Positions 1-7,504 of a DNA stretch of 14,764 bases are shown here, one piece after another; position 1 is the stretch's first letter; every line of letters begins with the position of its first letter. The DNA lies in the NCBI GenBank assembly GCA_050299335.1, contig JBNKVT010000024.1, forward strand, positions 1 through 14,764. Direction: 5' to 3'. The DNA is from JBNKVT01 sp050299335. GTDB taxonomy: Bacteria; Pseudomonadota; Alphaproteobacteria; Rhodobacterales; Rhodobacteraceae. The position numbers and the translations under genes are program-made. The notes under the pieces are model-generated. The model saw only the letters and a list, made by a program, of their open reading frames with translations. It had not been told where the DNA came from and searched no databases.

Positions 1-69
1 TCTCCCAGAGGGAGAGGGGGGCGCCCCAGTGGCAGGTGCCGGGATTCCCCCCTCCCTCTGGGAGGGGGG
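1..69. repeat. GC-rich inverted repeat pair downstream of livG
   Basis: Two short hairpins lie back to back in inverted orientation. Bases 1-6 pair with 10-15 (TCTCCC/GGGAGA, loop AGA). Bases 47-56 pair with 60-69 (CCCCCCTCCC/GGGAGGGGGG, loop TCT). The two units also pair with each other: 2-14 is the exact reverse complement of 52-64 (13 bp). The element starts about 45 bases past the livG stop codon in the direction of transcription, so it could act as a terminator or 3' RNA stabiliser, although no U-run is visible. The inverted pairing of two hairpins also resembles a REP-type repeat. I cannot tell whether it recurs in the genome, and the element may continue past the window edge. Confidence 0.5.
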
Positions 70-113
70 TCAGGGGGGAGGTTCGGCAACCTGCCGCGTC
101 CGATCCGATGCCC

Positions 114-929
114 CTAATCATGCGCCACCCCCAGATAGGCATCGATCACCGCAGGGTTGGAGCGCACCTCGTCCGGCGTCCCGTCGCCGATCTTCGCCCC
201 GTAATCCATCACCACCACCCGGTCGGAGATATCCATCACCACCCCCATATCATGCTCGATCAGCGCAATCGTCGTGCCGAATTCCTCGTTCACATCGAGG
301 ATGAAGCGCGACATGTCTTCCTTCTCCTCGACATTCATCCCCGCCATCGGCTCGTCGAGCAGCAACAGCTTCGGCTCCGCCGCCAGCGCCCTCGCCAGTT
401 CCACCCGTTTCTGCAGCCCATAGGGCAGCCGCGCCACCGGGGTCTTGCGGATCGATTGGATTTCCAGGAAGTCGATGATCCGCTCCACAACTTCGCGGTT
501 CGCCACCTCCTCGGCCTCGGCCTTGCCCTTCCACAGAGCCTGGGACAGCACCCCAGCCTTCATATGCGTAAACCGCCCGGTCATGATGTTGTCGAGCACG
601 CTCATGCCCGAGAAAAGGGCGATATTCTGAAAGGTCCGCGCGATCCCCTGATGGGCGATCTGGTGCGGCTTCATCGGCCCGCGCTTCGCCCCGCGAAACC
701 AGACCTCCCCCTCCTGCGGATGATAGAACCCGTTGATGATATTCAGCATCGAGGACTTCCCCGCCCCGTTCGGCCCGATGATCGCCCTGATCTCGCCCTC
801 GCGGATGTCGAACGAGATATCCTTGATCGCCACCACGCCGCCGAACCGCAGGGTGATGTGTTTCATCTCCATGATGACGGGGCCGATGGCGCGGCCGTCG
901 GGGGTGGTTATCGCTTCGGTCACGCTCAT
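114..929 (-). CDS. livG: LivG-type branched-chain amino acid/carboxylate ABC transporter, ATP-binding protein
   Basis: This 271-aa cytoplasmic ATPase would power uptake through a LivH/LivM-type permease pair. Visible motifs are Walker A GPNGAGKSS (52-60), the Q-loop Gln in TFQNIALF (Q101), an LPYGLQKRVELARAL signature (168-182) of the variant form typical of LivG/LivF, Walker B LLLLDEP (188-194) and the H-loop EHD (225-227). Length is normal for the family, but the first ~20 residues, before MEMKHITLRFGG, are an extension. The ATG at 929 has a GGGGGAC ribosome-binding site. The acyl-CoA synthetase upstream on the same strand suggests the substrate is an organic acid that is CoA-activated after uptake rather than an amino acid; that is inference. 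No permease or binding protein is in view, so they may lie beyond position 1. LivG family membership is secure; the substrate is not. Confidence 0.88.
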   Translation of the reverse strand: MSVTEAITTPDGRAIGPVIMEMKHITLRFGGVVAIKDISFDIREGEIRAIIGPNGAGKSSMLNIINGFYHPQEGEVWFRGAKRGPMKPHQIAHQGIARTFQNIALFSGMSVLDNIMTGRFTHMKAGVLSQALWKGKAEAEEVANREVVERIIDFLEIQSIRKTPVARLPYGLQKRVELARALAAEPKLLLLDEPMAGMNVEEKEDMSRFILDVNEEFGTTIALIEHDMGVVMDISDRVVVMDYGAKIGDGTPDEVRSNPAVIDAYLGVAHD

Positions 930-951
930 TCGCCGTCCCCCAAAGCCACTC

Positions 952-1221
952 CTATCCTTGCAGGCCCTGAGGCGGAAAAAGGCTCAGGCCGACGCCGAAG
1001 CCCACAACCGCGCCTGCGAGGTGGACGAGGGCAAAGACCAGCATGTTGCGGTCGGGTCGCTGCAGGTAGAGCATCGCCCGCCCGAAGGCGATGGCGAAGA
1101 GGACACCGAAGGCGATCACCGGCGGCTCGCTCCCGGGTTTGATCTGCGCGATCTCGGACAGGTAATAGATCACGCCGAACCAGAACGCGGCTCCGATCAG
1201 GAATTCGAGTATCCACTTCAT
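952..1221 (-). CDS. Small three-helix membrane protein, unrecognised
   Basis: This 89-aa protein starts MKWILEF and ends FPPQGLQG. Three hydrophobic segments are evident: about residues 2-23 (WILEFLIGAAFWFGVIYY), 32-51 (PVIAFGVLFAIAFGRAML) and 60-83 (MLVFALVHLAGAVVGFGVG). I chose the ATG at 1221 over the earlier in-frame ATG at 1278 because a good GGGAAAGG ribosome-binding site sits 5-6 bases upstream, the protein then starts directly with the first helix, and the extra 19 residues look non-coding. It ends 22 bases before livG and lies in the same operon, immediately after a broken livG copy. I do not recognise a family, so no function is assigned. An inner-membrane location is likely. Confidence 0.6.
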   Translation of the reverse strand: MKWILEFLIGAAFWFGVIYYLSEIAQIKPGSEPPVIAFGVLFAIAFGRAMLYLQRPDRNMLVFALVHLAGAVVGFGVGLSLFPPQGLQG

Positions 1222-1285
1222 GGCTGCCTTTCCCGGGTTTTGCGGATTGGAGGTCGACAAGGGGTGCCGGGGACACATCCCCGCT

Positions 1286-1441
1286 CGATCTGATTTCGCC
1301 CGCGCGGTTTTCGAACGTGTTTTCCGTGATCGATACTACGCCGCCGAAGCGCAGGGTGACGGTCTTCATCTCCATGACGACGGGGCCGATGGTGCAGCCG
1401 TCGGGGGTGATCTTCGTTTCAGGTTCGCCTGCAGTCACCAT
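1286..1441 (-). pseudogene. Truncated second livG N-terminus (52 codons)
   Basis: Translating from the ATG at 1441 gives a stretch that aligns to the start of the intact LivG. From TPDG to GEIR the two share about two-thirds of residues, including MEMK, TLRFGGVV and GEIR. The similarity stops just before Walker A; after EIRS the frame runs into unrelated residues. The DNA copies are only about three-quarters identical, so this is a divergent paralogue remnant or an old duplication, not a recent tandem copy. Several hydrophobic positions have become Asn (for example DIS to ENT), as expected in a decaying gene. A weak TTGGAA ribosome-binding site and an intact ATG mean a short peptide could still be made. 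The remnant starts 4 bases after the stop of the exported-protein gene. Confidence 0.7.
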
Positions 1442-1445
1442 TTGT

Positions 1446-2102
1446 TCATTCCAAGATTTCGGCTATCAGCGATGGTCCCCCGCAAGCCCCTCCGTCGGCG
1501 ACCTCCTCAAATCGGAAATCGAGCTTTCCCTCCCCCTCCGAAATGAGGAAATCGCTCCGCACCTGGCAATTGCGAGAATTCGGCGCGACGGCCTGTGTCA
1601 CGTGACGGGACCAGTTGTCTCCGATTTCAAAGCTCACGAGACGCACCTGTCCATCGCCTTCCAGATCGGCAATATTCACCTTGAAGTCATTGAACTCATG
1701 CGCATTGAACTCGTCGAGCGGGGTTGGTGTCTGGAATTGGAATCGGCATTCCGAACGGAATTTTCCGGCAACCTCTATTGGCCAGTCCGTCAGTTCGATG
1801 GACATGCCGAAATTATCTGTCTTATCTCGGACCACGAACTTGGTTTCCCCCGACTCCCCTGTTTCCGTCTCCTGTTCACTCCAGCCGGCGGTCAGGAAGT
1901 CCTCGATTTCTTCAATGTATTCATCCCGGTCCAGTACAGAGACTATGCACAAACCTGCCGCAAAATCGAGCAGCGTTGCCTCCCATTCCCAGGTTGGAGG
2001 AGGCGTCCATTCGGTATCGGCATCAGCGCCTGAAGTCTGGCTCTGAGCACCTGTTGCGTTTGCAAAGGCCAGCGACATGACAAGGCTCGCAAACTTCCTC
2101 AT
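1446..2102 (-). CDS. Unrecognised exported protein, 218 aa
   Basis: The N-terminus MRKFASLVMSLAFANATGAQS looks like a Sec signal peptide with cleavage near residue 20, so the mature protein is probably periplasmic. The mature part is acidic (WTPPPTWEWEATLLDFAAGLC, many E/D) and has four cysteines (52, 119, 179, 207), which could form two disulfides. I do not recognise a family. Its ATG overlaps the stop of the acyl-CoA synthetase by 4 bases (ATGA at 2102-2099), so translation is probably coupled. Base composition is noticeably AT-richer than the flanking genes, and it lies between the synthetase and a broken livG copy. Both points suggest it was acquired or moved here. The reading frame is uninterrupted, which with the signal peptide makes it a credible gene. 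Confidence 0.7.
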   Translation of the reverse strand: MRKFASLVMSLAFANATGAQSQTSGADADTEWTPPPTWEWEATLLDFAAGLCIVSVLDRDEYIEEIEDFLTAGWSEQETETGESGETKFVVRDKTDNFGMSIELTDWPIEVAGKFRSECRFQFQTPTPLDEFNAHEFNDFKVNIADLEGDGQVRLVSFEIGDNWSRHVTQAVAPNSRNCQVRSDFLISEGEGKLDFRFEEVADGGACGGPSLIAEILE

Positions 2103-4063
2103 TCCGCCGCCACCGCCTTCGCCCGTTCGAACACCTCCGCATCGCGGATCTCCAGTGTCGCGCTGACCTTGCCCTTGCGGCCGTCCTCGTAGGTCACCTC
2201 GGTTTCGGCGAAGACGTTCGGCGAGCCGCCATAGAGCGCCTCGATCAGTCCCCCATATTTCTCCTCGATGATCCGGCGGCGGACCTTCTGGGTGCGGGTC
2301 AGTTCGCCGTCATCGGCGTCCAGTTGTTTGTGCAGAACGAGGAACCGGTGCACCTGGCAGCCTGACAGCATCTCGTCTTCTGCAACCGAACGGTTGACCT
2401 CTTCGACATGGGCCTGCAGCGTTTCCAGCACGCGCGGGTGCTGGCTGAGTTCCTGGTAGGACGCATAGGCGATGTTGTTCCGCTCGGCCCAGTTGCCGAC
2501 TGCTGTCAGGTCGATATTGAGGAAGGCGCAGCAGCGGTCGCGGTCAGCGCCGAAGACCACCGCCTCGAGAATGTTGGGGTAGAATTTCAGCTTGTTCTCG
2601 ACGTATTTCGGCGCGAACAGGCTGCCATCGGCCATTTTGCCGACATCCTTGGCGCGGTCGATGATACGCAGATGCCCGGTCGCCTCCTCGATGAACCCGG
2701 CATCGCCGGTGGCGACCCAGCCTTGCGCGTCCTTGGTGGACGCGGTGCTTTCGGGGTTCTTGTAGTATTCCATGAAGGTGCCGGGCGAGCGATAAAAGAC
2801 CTCGCCGCTCTCGGCGATCTTCAGTTCCACCCCGGGCGAGGCCACGCCCACGGTATCGGCCCGGACCTCGCCGTCGGGCTGCTGGGTGATGAAGACCGAG
2901 GCCTCGGTCTGGCCGTAGAGCTGTTTGAGGTTGATCCCGAGCGAACGGTAGAACTCGAAGATTTCCGGCCCGATGGCCTCGCCTGCAGTGTAGCCGACGC
3001 GGACTTTCGAAAGGCCGAGGGTGTTCTTCAGGGGGCTGTAGACCAGCAGCTCGCCGACTGCATACTGCAACCTCGCCCCTGCTGACACTCGCCGCCCGTC
3101 AAGGATGGCGGGGCCGACCTGCTTGGCCAATCCCATGAAATACCGGAAGATTTTCTGCTTCAGGCGTCCGGCGTCCTCCATGCGGATCATGACATTGGTC
3201 AGCAGGCCTTCGAAGAAGCGCGGCGGGGCGAAGAAATAGGTGGGGCCGATCTCGCGCATGTCGGCCTGCATGGTGGTCTCGCTTTCGGGGCAGGCGACGC
3301 AGAAGCCGGTCCAATACGCCTGGCCGATCGAGAAGATGAAATCGCCGACCCAGGCCATCGGCAGATAGGCGAGGACGGAGTCGCCCGCGCTCAGGTGGTC
3401 GAACTCGGACGAGGCCTTGGCCGAGAGGATGATATTGGCGTTTGACAAGACCACGCCTTTCGGCCGCCCGGTGGTGCCGGAGGTGTAGAGCATGACGCAG
3501 GTGTCCTCCGGCCCCAGCGCGTCGGAGCGGCGTTTGACCTCGTCGGCGAGCGGCTGGCCGCCGTCGCGGCCCCGCGCCTGGATGTCGGTGAACCGGTGGA
3601 TATGACCCTGCCCGTATTTCCGCATCCCGCGCGGGTCGAGATAGATGATCTGCTCAAGCCGGGGGAGTTTGTCGTGGATTTCGAGGACCTTGTCGACCTG
3701 CTCCTGATCCTCGGCGATGACGAAACGGGCCTCGCAATGGTCCAGGACATAGGCCATCTCGTCGGCGACGGCGTCCTGGTAGACCGGCACCGGGACGGCA
3801 CCGGCGGACTGGATCGCCACCATCGCCCAGTAAAGATGCGGCCGGTTCGAGCCGATGATCGCGACATGGTCGCCGGGGGCGAGGCCGAGATCGATAAGAC
3901 CGGCAGCGGAAGCCTGGATTTCGGCGGCGGCCTCAGCCCAGGTCCAGCTCTGCCATATGCCGAATTCCTTCTCGCGGTAGGCCGGTTTGCCGCCATGTTC
4001 GGCAGCATTGCGGGCCAAGAGCTTCGGAAACGTATCGAGAGACCCGCCAAGGGCTCCTGTCAT
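2099..4063 (-). CDS. Long-chain-type acyl-CoA synthetase (AMP-forming ligase)
   Basis: This 654-aa ANL-superfamily enzyme activates a carboxylic acid with ATP to an acyl-AMP and then to the CoA thioester. Motifs in order are the P-loop-like A3 LYTSGTTGRPKG (192-203), A5 LYGQTE (382-387), A7 TGD (452-454), A8 RIIDR (466-470) and a C-terminal LTRTQKVRR with the candidate catalytic Lys593 of the A10 region. Length fits the long-chain branch. The frame is open 90 codons further upstream, but the ATG at 4063 has a strong AGGGAGAG ribosome-binding site and begins the recognisable family N-terminus; the upstream extension reads through the promoter region. It is the first gene of the minus-strand run that reaches livG, so the substrate is plausibly whatever that transporter imports (fatty, aromatic or branched acid). 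The exact substrate cannot be read from the sequence. Confidence 0.9.
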   Translation of the reverse strand: MTGALGGSLDTFPKLLARNAAEHGGKPAYREKEFGIWQSWTWAEAAAEIQASAAGLIDLGLAPGDHVAIIGSNRPHLYWAMVAIQSAGAVPVPVYQDAVADEMAYVLDHCEARFVIAEDQEQVDKVLEIHDKLPRLEQIIYLDPRGMRKYGQGHIHRFTDIQARGRDGGQPLADEVKRRSDALGPEDTCVMLYTSGTTGRPKGVVLSNANIILSAKASSEFDHLSAGDSVLAYLPMAWVGDFIFSIGQAYWTGFCVACPESETTMQADMREIGPTYFFAPPRFFEGLLTNVMIRMEDAGRLKQKIFRYFMGLAKQVGPAILDGRRVSAGARLQYAVGELLVYSPLKNTLGLSKVRVGYTAGEAIGPEIFEFYRSLGINLKQLYGQTEASVFITQQPDGEVRADTVGVASPGVELKIAESGEVFYRSPGTFMEYYKNPESTASTKDAQGWVATGDAGFIEEATGHLRIIDRAKDVGKMADGSLFAPKYVENKLKFYPNILEAVVFGADRDRCCAFLNIDLTAVGNWAERNNIAYASYQELSQHPRVLETLQAHVEEVNRSVAEDEMLSGCQVHRFLVLHKQLDADDGELTRTQKVRRRIIEEKYGGLIEALYGGSPNVFAETEVTYEDGRKGKVSATLEIRDAEVFERAKAVAAE

Positions 4064-4296
4064 GTTTCTCTCCCTGTCTCGCCGCTTGTCGGACGCGGGC
4101 GTTGGTTGACAGCCTAGCAAGGAAATCGCCCCGGTAAACAGATAATGCGCAAGAAGGTGCCTCACATTCGCGTCGCGAAATGTGATCCAGGGGCAAGAAA
4201 GTGTTAAGCACATGGGGATTTCCCAAGCACAGAAACGAAACAAATGTGGAAATGGTGACAGGGACTTAACACATTTCGTGGAACGGTCGGCAGCGC
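4064..4296. promoter_or_regulatory. Divergent promoter region between acyl-CoA synthetase and GGDEF-EAL genes
   Basis: This 233-bp non-coding stretch is richer in A/T than its surroundings. It holds the 24-bp palindrome described separately, further AAATGTG (4242-4248) and CACATTT (4270-4276) copies of the same half-site in inverted orientation, and a second inverted pair GTGTTAAG (4201-4208) / CTTAACAC (4265-4272). The last copies are within about 30 bases of the plus-strand start codon. I cannot place -35/-10 hexamers with confidence. The layout is what a shared regulatory region for two divergent genes would look like. Confidence 0.55.
4162..4185. promoter_or_regulatory. 24-bp near-perfect palindrome, candidate operator
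   Basis: The left arm TCACATTCGCG and right arm CGCGAAATGTGA flank a single T; the arms match exactly apart from one extra A in the right arm. The site lies about 100-120 bases upstream of the acyl-CoA synthetase start. Dyads of this size upstream of fatty-acid genes are commonly bound by TetR- or GntR-family repressors, but no such regulator gene is in the window. The binding protein is unknown. Confidence 0.45.
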
Positions 4297-6279
4297 ATGA
4301 AATTTGGTGAACCGGTGCCGACACTCTCTTCACGGATCAGAAATGGTCATGTCAGGGCCTGGCTGATTGTCGGGGTGGCCGCTGTTCTCGCCCTGACGCT
4401 CAGCGCTGTTGTGGTACGGTTCGCCCATTCCGCAGTTATCGCAGACACCCGGTACCGGCTGGAACATTGGGTGCCCTATTTCATCTCGCGCACCGACAAT
4501 CTGCCGGACATGTTCGCCGCCGAAGACGTCGATCCCGCCGACCTGCAAGAGGTCGCGCTTGCTCTCGGCGGCGGCGTCGGCGAGATCTTTCAGGTCACGC
4601 TTTTCGATGCGACTGGGCGCCAAATCTTTTCGTCGGTCGAAGATTGGCCGTCCGAGCATGAGACGGACCTGAACGCGCCAGAGGAAAATGCCGTCACCGC
4701 TATCGAGACCCGCAACGATCTGTTCCTCTTCAATGACGGAGACGAAACAACCGACCGCCCGGAATTCTACTCCGAAATATATCTTCCGATCGAAAACGAA
4801 CGCGGTGAAATGCTGGGGGCCATCGGGCTATATATCGACCAGAGCCACGCCCATCACATCTTTCACCGAACGCTGCGCAACCTGTCCTTTGTCCTCAGCT
4901 TGGTGCTTGCTCTTTCCTTTGGGATTCCGGCCCTGGCCTTTGTGAAGCGGGCGCAAAAGGCCGAACACGCATCGCGTCGGGCCTCCTATCTGGCGCGATA
5001 CGACACGCTCACCAATCTCTGCAACCGGACGGCCTTCACCGGCTGTTTCCGCGACCTTCTGGATGCCGCCGCCGACGCACGGGACGAGATTGCGGTGGGC
5101 TATCTCGATATCGACGATTTCAAGCGGATCAACGACGAGAACGGGCACGAGGCCGGGGACCGGCTGCTCATCCATGTCGCCGAGGCGATCCAGAAGGCCG
5201 TGGGTGACGCCGCCTTGGTGGCGCGGCTGGGGGGCGACGAATTCGTCTTCGCGCTGCGCGACTGCGACACCGACACGCTGGTCGAGCGGGTCTGCGCGCT
5301 CATGGAACTGGTGCGGAATCCCATCGAGGCGCGGGGCAAGTCGATTTCGGCCACGATCAGCGTCGGCGGCTATGTCTTCCGGCCCTATCGCGGCACCGAT
5401 ATCGATTTCGCGCTGCACCGGGCCGATATGGCGCTTTATCAGGCCAAGGCCGGGGGCAAGAACATGTTCCGGCTGTTCCGCAAGGAATTCGAGGTGCAGC
5501 GGACCGAGCGCCGGCTGATGGAGAACCGGCTCTACGAGGCCCTGCAGAGGGGCGAGTTCGAGGTGTTTTACCAGCTTTTGATGAATTCCAGCACCGGCGA
5601 ATATAACGGGTTCGAAGCGCTCCTGCGCCTGCCGGACGGCAAGGGCGGGTTCGTGCCGCCCGGCGAGTTCATTCCCGTGGCCGAGGAGATGGGGATCATC
5701 ACCGAGATCGGGGCCTACGTCCTCGACCGCGCCGTTCAGACGGCGTGCAACTGGCCGGACGATCTGGTGATCGCCGTCAACCTCTCGGTCCGGCAGTTTG
5801 AAGACGAGCGGCTGGTCGAAACGGTGCGCGATGTGTTGACCCGGCATGCCTTCCCGGCGCGACGACTACAGCTGGAGATCACCGAATCTCTGTTGCTGGA
5901 GAACACGATCAGCGTCACCGAGCAGTTGCAGGACCTGCAGATGCTGGGGGTCAGCATCGCGATGGACGATTTCGGGACCGGGCATTCCTCGCTGGGCTAT
6001 CTGTGGAAATACAATTTCAACAAGATCAAGATCGACCGGTCCTTCATCCTCGAGATCGGCAAGGGCACCGGCAAGTCGCGCGAGATCATCGAGACCATCG
6101 TCAATCTCGGGCACAAGCTCGATGCCACCGTCACCGCCGAAGGGATCGAGACCGGCGCTCAGGCCGAATTGCTGCGCGAGTTGCAATGCGACGAATTGCA
6201 GGGCTTCCATTTCGCCCATCCGCTGCCGGCCGAGGACATCGCCAAGATGCTGCAGGCGAAGAAGAACTCGGTCGCCTGA
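4297..6279 (+). CDS. Membrane-anchored GGDEF-EAL protein (c-di-GMP turnover)
   Basis: This 660-aa inner-membrane protein has TM1 at about 21-43, a periplasmic sensor segment of ~150 residues (45-194) of no family I recognise, and TM2 at about 196-216. A diguanylate cyclase domain follows with intact GGDEF (312-316) and DIDDFKRIND (271-280). The EAL domain has the expected catalytic residues: E440 (EAL), N495, E527, D557-D558 (DDFGTG), K578, E615 and Q635. Both active sites therefore look competent. The RxxD inhibitory site normally just upstream of GGDEF is absent, so product inhibition is unlikely. The usual DxLTGLPNR entry motif reads DTLTNLCNR. The ATG at 4297 has a weak ribosome-binding site but precedes TM1, and the next Met falls after it. 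It is divergent from the acyl-CoA synthetase. Which activity dominates cannot be decided from sequence. Confidence 0.92.
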   Translation: MKFGEPVPTLSSRIRNGHVRAWLIVGVAAVLALTLSAVVVRFAHSAVIADTRYRLEHWVPYFISRTDNLPDMFAAEDVDPADLQEVALALGGGVGEIFQVTLFDATGRQIFSSVEDWPSEHETDLNAPEENAVTAIETRNDLFLFNDGDETTDRPEFYSEIYLPIENERGEMLGAIGLYIDQSHAHHIFHRTLRNLSFVLSLVLALSFGIPALAFVKRAQKAEHASRRASYLARYDTLTNLCNRTAFTGCFRDLLDAAADARDEIAVGYLDIDDFKRINDENGHEAGDRLLIHVAEAIQKAVGDAALVARLGGDEFVFALRDCDTDTLVERVCALMELVRNPIEARGKSISATISVGGYVFRPYRGTDIDFALHRADMALYQAKAGGKNMFRLFRKEFEVQRTERRLMENRLYEALQRGEFEVFYQLLMNSSTGEYNGFEALLRLPDGKGGFVPPGEFIPVAEEMGIITEIGAYVLDRAVQTACNWPDDLVIAVNLSVRQFEDERLVETVRDVLTRHAFPARRLQLEITESLLLENTISVTEQLQDLQMLGVSIAMDDFGTGHSSLGYLWKYNFNKIKIDRSFILEIGKGTGKSREIIETIVNLGHKLDATVTAEGIETGAQAELLRELQCDELQGFHFAHPLPAEDIAKMLQAKKNSVA

Positions 6280-6291
6280 TATGGCGCAGCG

Positions 6292-6316
6292 CCCGGCCCC
6301 GACCGTGGTGGCCGGG
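6292..6316. terminator. Possible bidirectional hairpin between convergent genes
   Basis: CCCGGCC (6292-6298) pairs with GGCCGGG (6310-6316) around an 11-base loop in the 46-bp gap between the stops of the GGDEF-EAL gene and the thiolase gene. There is no T-run on either side, so intrinsic termination is uncertain; position is the main argument. Confidence 0.35.
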
Positions 6317-6325
6317 GCACGGGGC

Positions 6326-7504
6326 TCAGAGGCGTTCCAGGGCCAGCGCGATACCCTGGCCGCCGCCGATGCACATGGTGACAAGGGCGCGTTTGCCGCC
6401 GGTGCGGTGCAGCTCGTAGAGGGCCTTGAGGGTGATGATGGCGCCGGTGGCGCCGACCGGGTGACCGAGGGCGATGGCGCCGCCGTTGGGGTTCACCTTC
6501 GCCGGGTCGAGCCCGAGTTCCTTCGTGACGGCACAGGCCTGGGCGGCGAAGGCTTCGTTGGATTCGATGATGTCGAAGTCATCAGCGGCAAGGCCGGTGC
6601 GGGCGAGGAGGTTTTTCACGGCCGGGACCGGGCCGATCCCCATTACCTCGGGTCGCACGCCCGCATGGGCGTAGCCCAGAAGCCGCGCCTTGGGGGTGAG
6701 GCCGGATTTTTCCGCAGCGTCTGCCGTGGCGAGGACGAGGGCGGCTGCACCGTCGTTGATGCCTGAGGCGTTGCCGGCGGTGACGGTGCCGTCTTTCTGG
6801 AACACGGCGCGAAGGCCGGCCAGCGCCTCGGCGGAGGTCTGTTTGGGGTGCTCGTCGGTGTCGAAGGCAACGGTGTCACGCCGGATCTTCACCTCGACGG
6901 GGATGATCTGGGAGGCGAAGCGGCCCTCAGCGATGGCGGTGGCCGCGCGGGTCTGGCTTTCCAGGGCGAAGGCGTCCTGGGCCTCGCGGGAGATATTATG
7001 CTCACGGGCGACATTCTCGGCGGTCACCCCCATATGCCCGGTACCGAAGGGACAGTTCAGCGCCCCGAGCATCATGTCGAGGGCACCGACATCGCCCATC
7101 TTCTGGCCCCAGCGGGCGCCTGGCATGATGTAGGGCGAGCGGGACATGTTCTCGGCCCCGCCCGCCAGCGCAAATTCGGCATCGCCTGATATCAGCGATT
7201 GTGCCGCCGAGACGATGGCCTGGGCACCGGAGCCGCAGAGGCGGTTGACGTTCATGGCGGGCGTGCTGTCGGGGATACCGGCCTCGATGGCGGCGACGCG
7301 GGAGACATACATGTCGCGCGGCTCGGTATTGATGACATGGCCGAAGACAACATGGCCGATCCGGGCGGGATCGACGCCCGAGCGCTCCAGGGCCGCCCGG
7401 GCGACGGTGCTGGCCAGCGCGATGGGCGGCGTGCCGGCGAGGCTGCCGCCGAAAGTGCCGATGGCGGTGCGGGCACCGTCGAGGATGACGATATCAGTGG
7501 TCAT
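6326..7504 (-). CDS. Acetyl-CoA C-acyltransferase / beta-ketothiolase (BktB-like)
   Basis: This 392-aa thiolase catalyses reversible condensation or thiolytic cleavage of 3-ketoacyl-CoA. The catalytic residues are in place: acyl-accepting Cys90 in NRLCGSGAQ, the NEAF motif (316-319), His348 in ALGHPVGATG and Cys378 in TMCIGGGQG. The overall sequence closely resembles what I remember of Ralstonia BktB (TAIGTFGGSL, TEPRDMY, AVTKELGLDPAKVNPNG), so broad short-chain specificity is possible; PhaA or FadA roles are not excluded. The frame is open 98 codons upstream, but the ATG at 7504 has an AAGGGAG ribosome-binding site and matches the family start. It stands apart from other PHB or beta-oxidation genes; the acyl-CoA synthetase on the same strand is 2.3 kb away beyond the GGDEF-EAL gene. 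Confidence 0.9.
   Translation of the reverse strand: MTTDIVILDGARTAIGTFGGSLAGTPPIALASTVARAALERSGVDPARIGHVVFGHVINTEPRDMYVSRVAAIEAGIPDSTPAMNVNRLCGSGAQAIVSAAQSLISGDAEFALAGGAENMSRSPYIMPGARWGQKMGDVGALDMMLGALNCPFGTGHMGVTAENVAREHNISREAQDAFALESQTRAATAIAEGRFASQIIPVEVKIRRDTVAFDTDEHPKQTSAEALAGLRAVFQKDGTVTAGNASGINDGAAALVLATADAAEKSGLTPKARLLGYAHAGVRPEVMGIGPVPAVKNLLARTGLAADDFDIIESNEAFAAQACAVTKELGLDPAKVNPNGGAIALGHPVGATGAIITLKALYELHRTGGKRALVTMCIGGGQGIALALERL

Noticed and set aside
926..1441. 171-codon fusion protein starting with the LivG-like segment
   Set aside because: Only the first 52 codons resemble LivG; the rest reads the small membrane-protein gene in the wrong frame.
4064..4333. 90-residue N-terminal extension of the acyl-CoA synthetase
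   Set aside because: It runs through the divergent promoter region and overlaps the GGDEF-EAL start; the ATG at 4063 has a strong ribosome-binding site and matches the family start.
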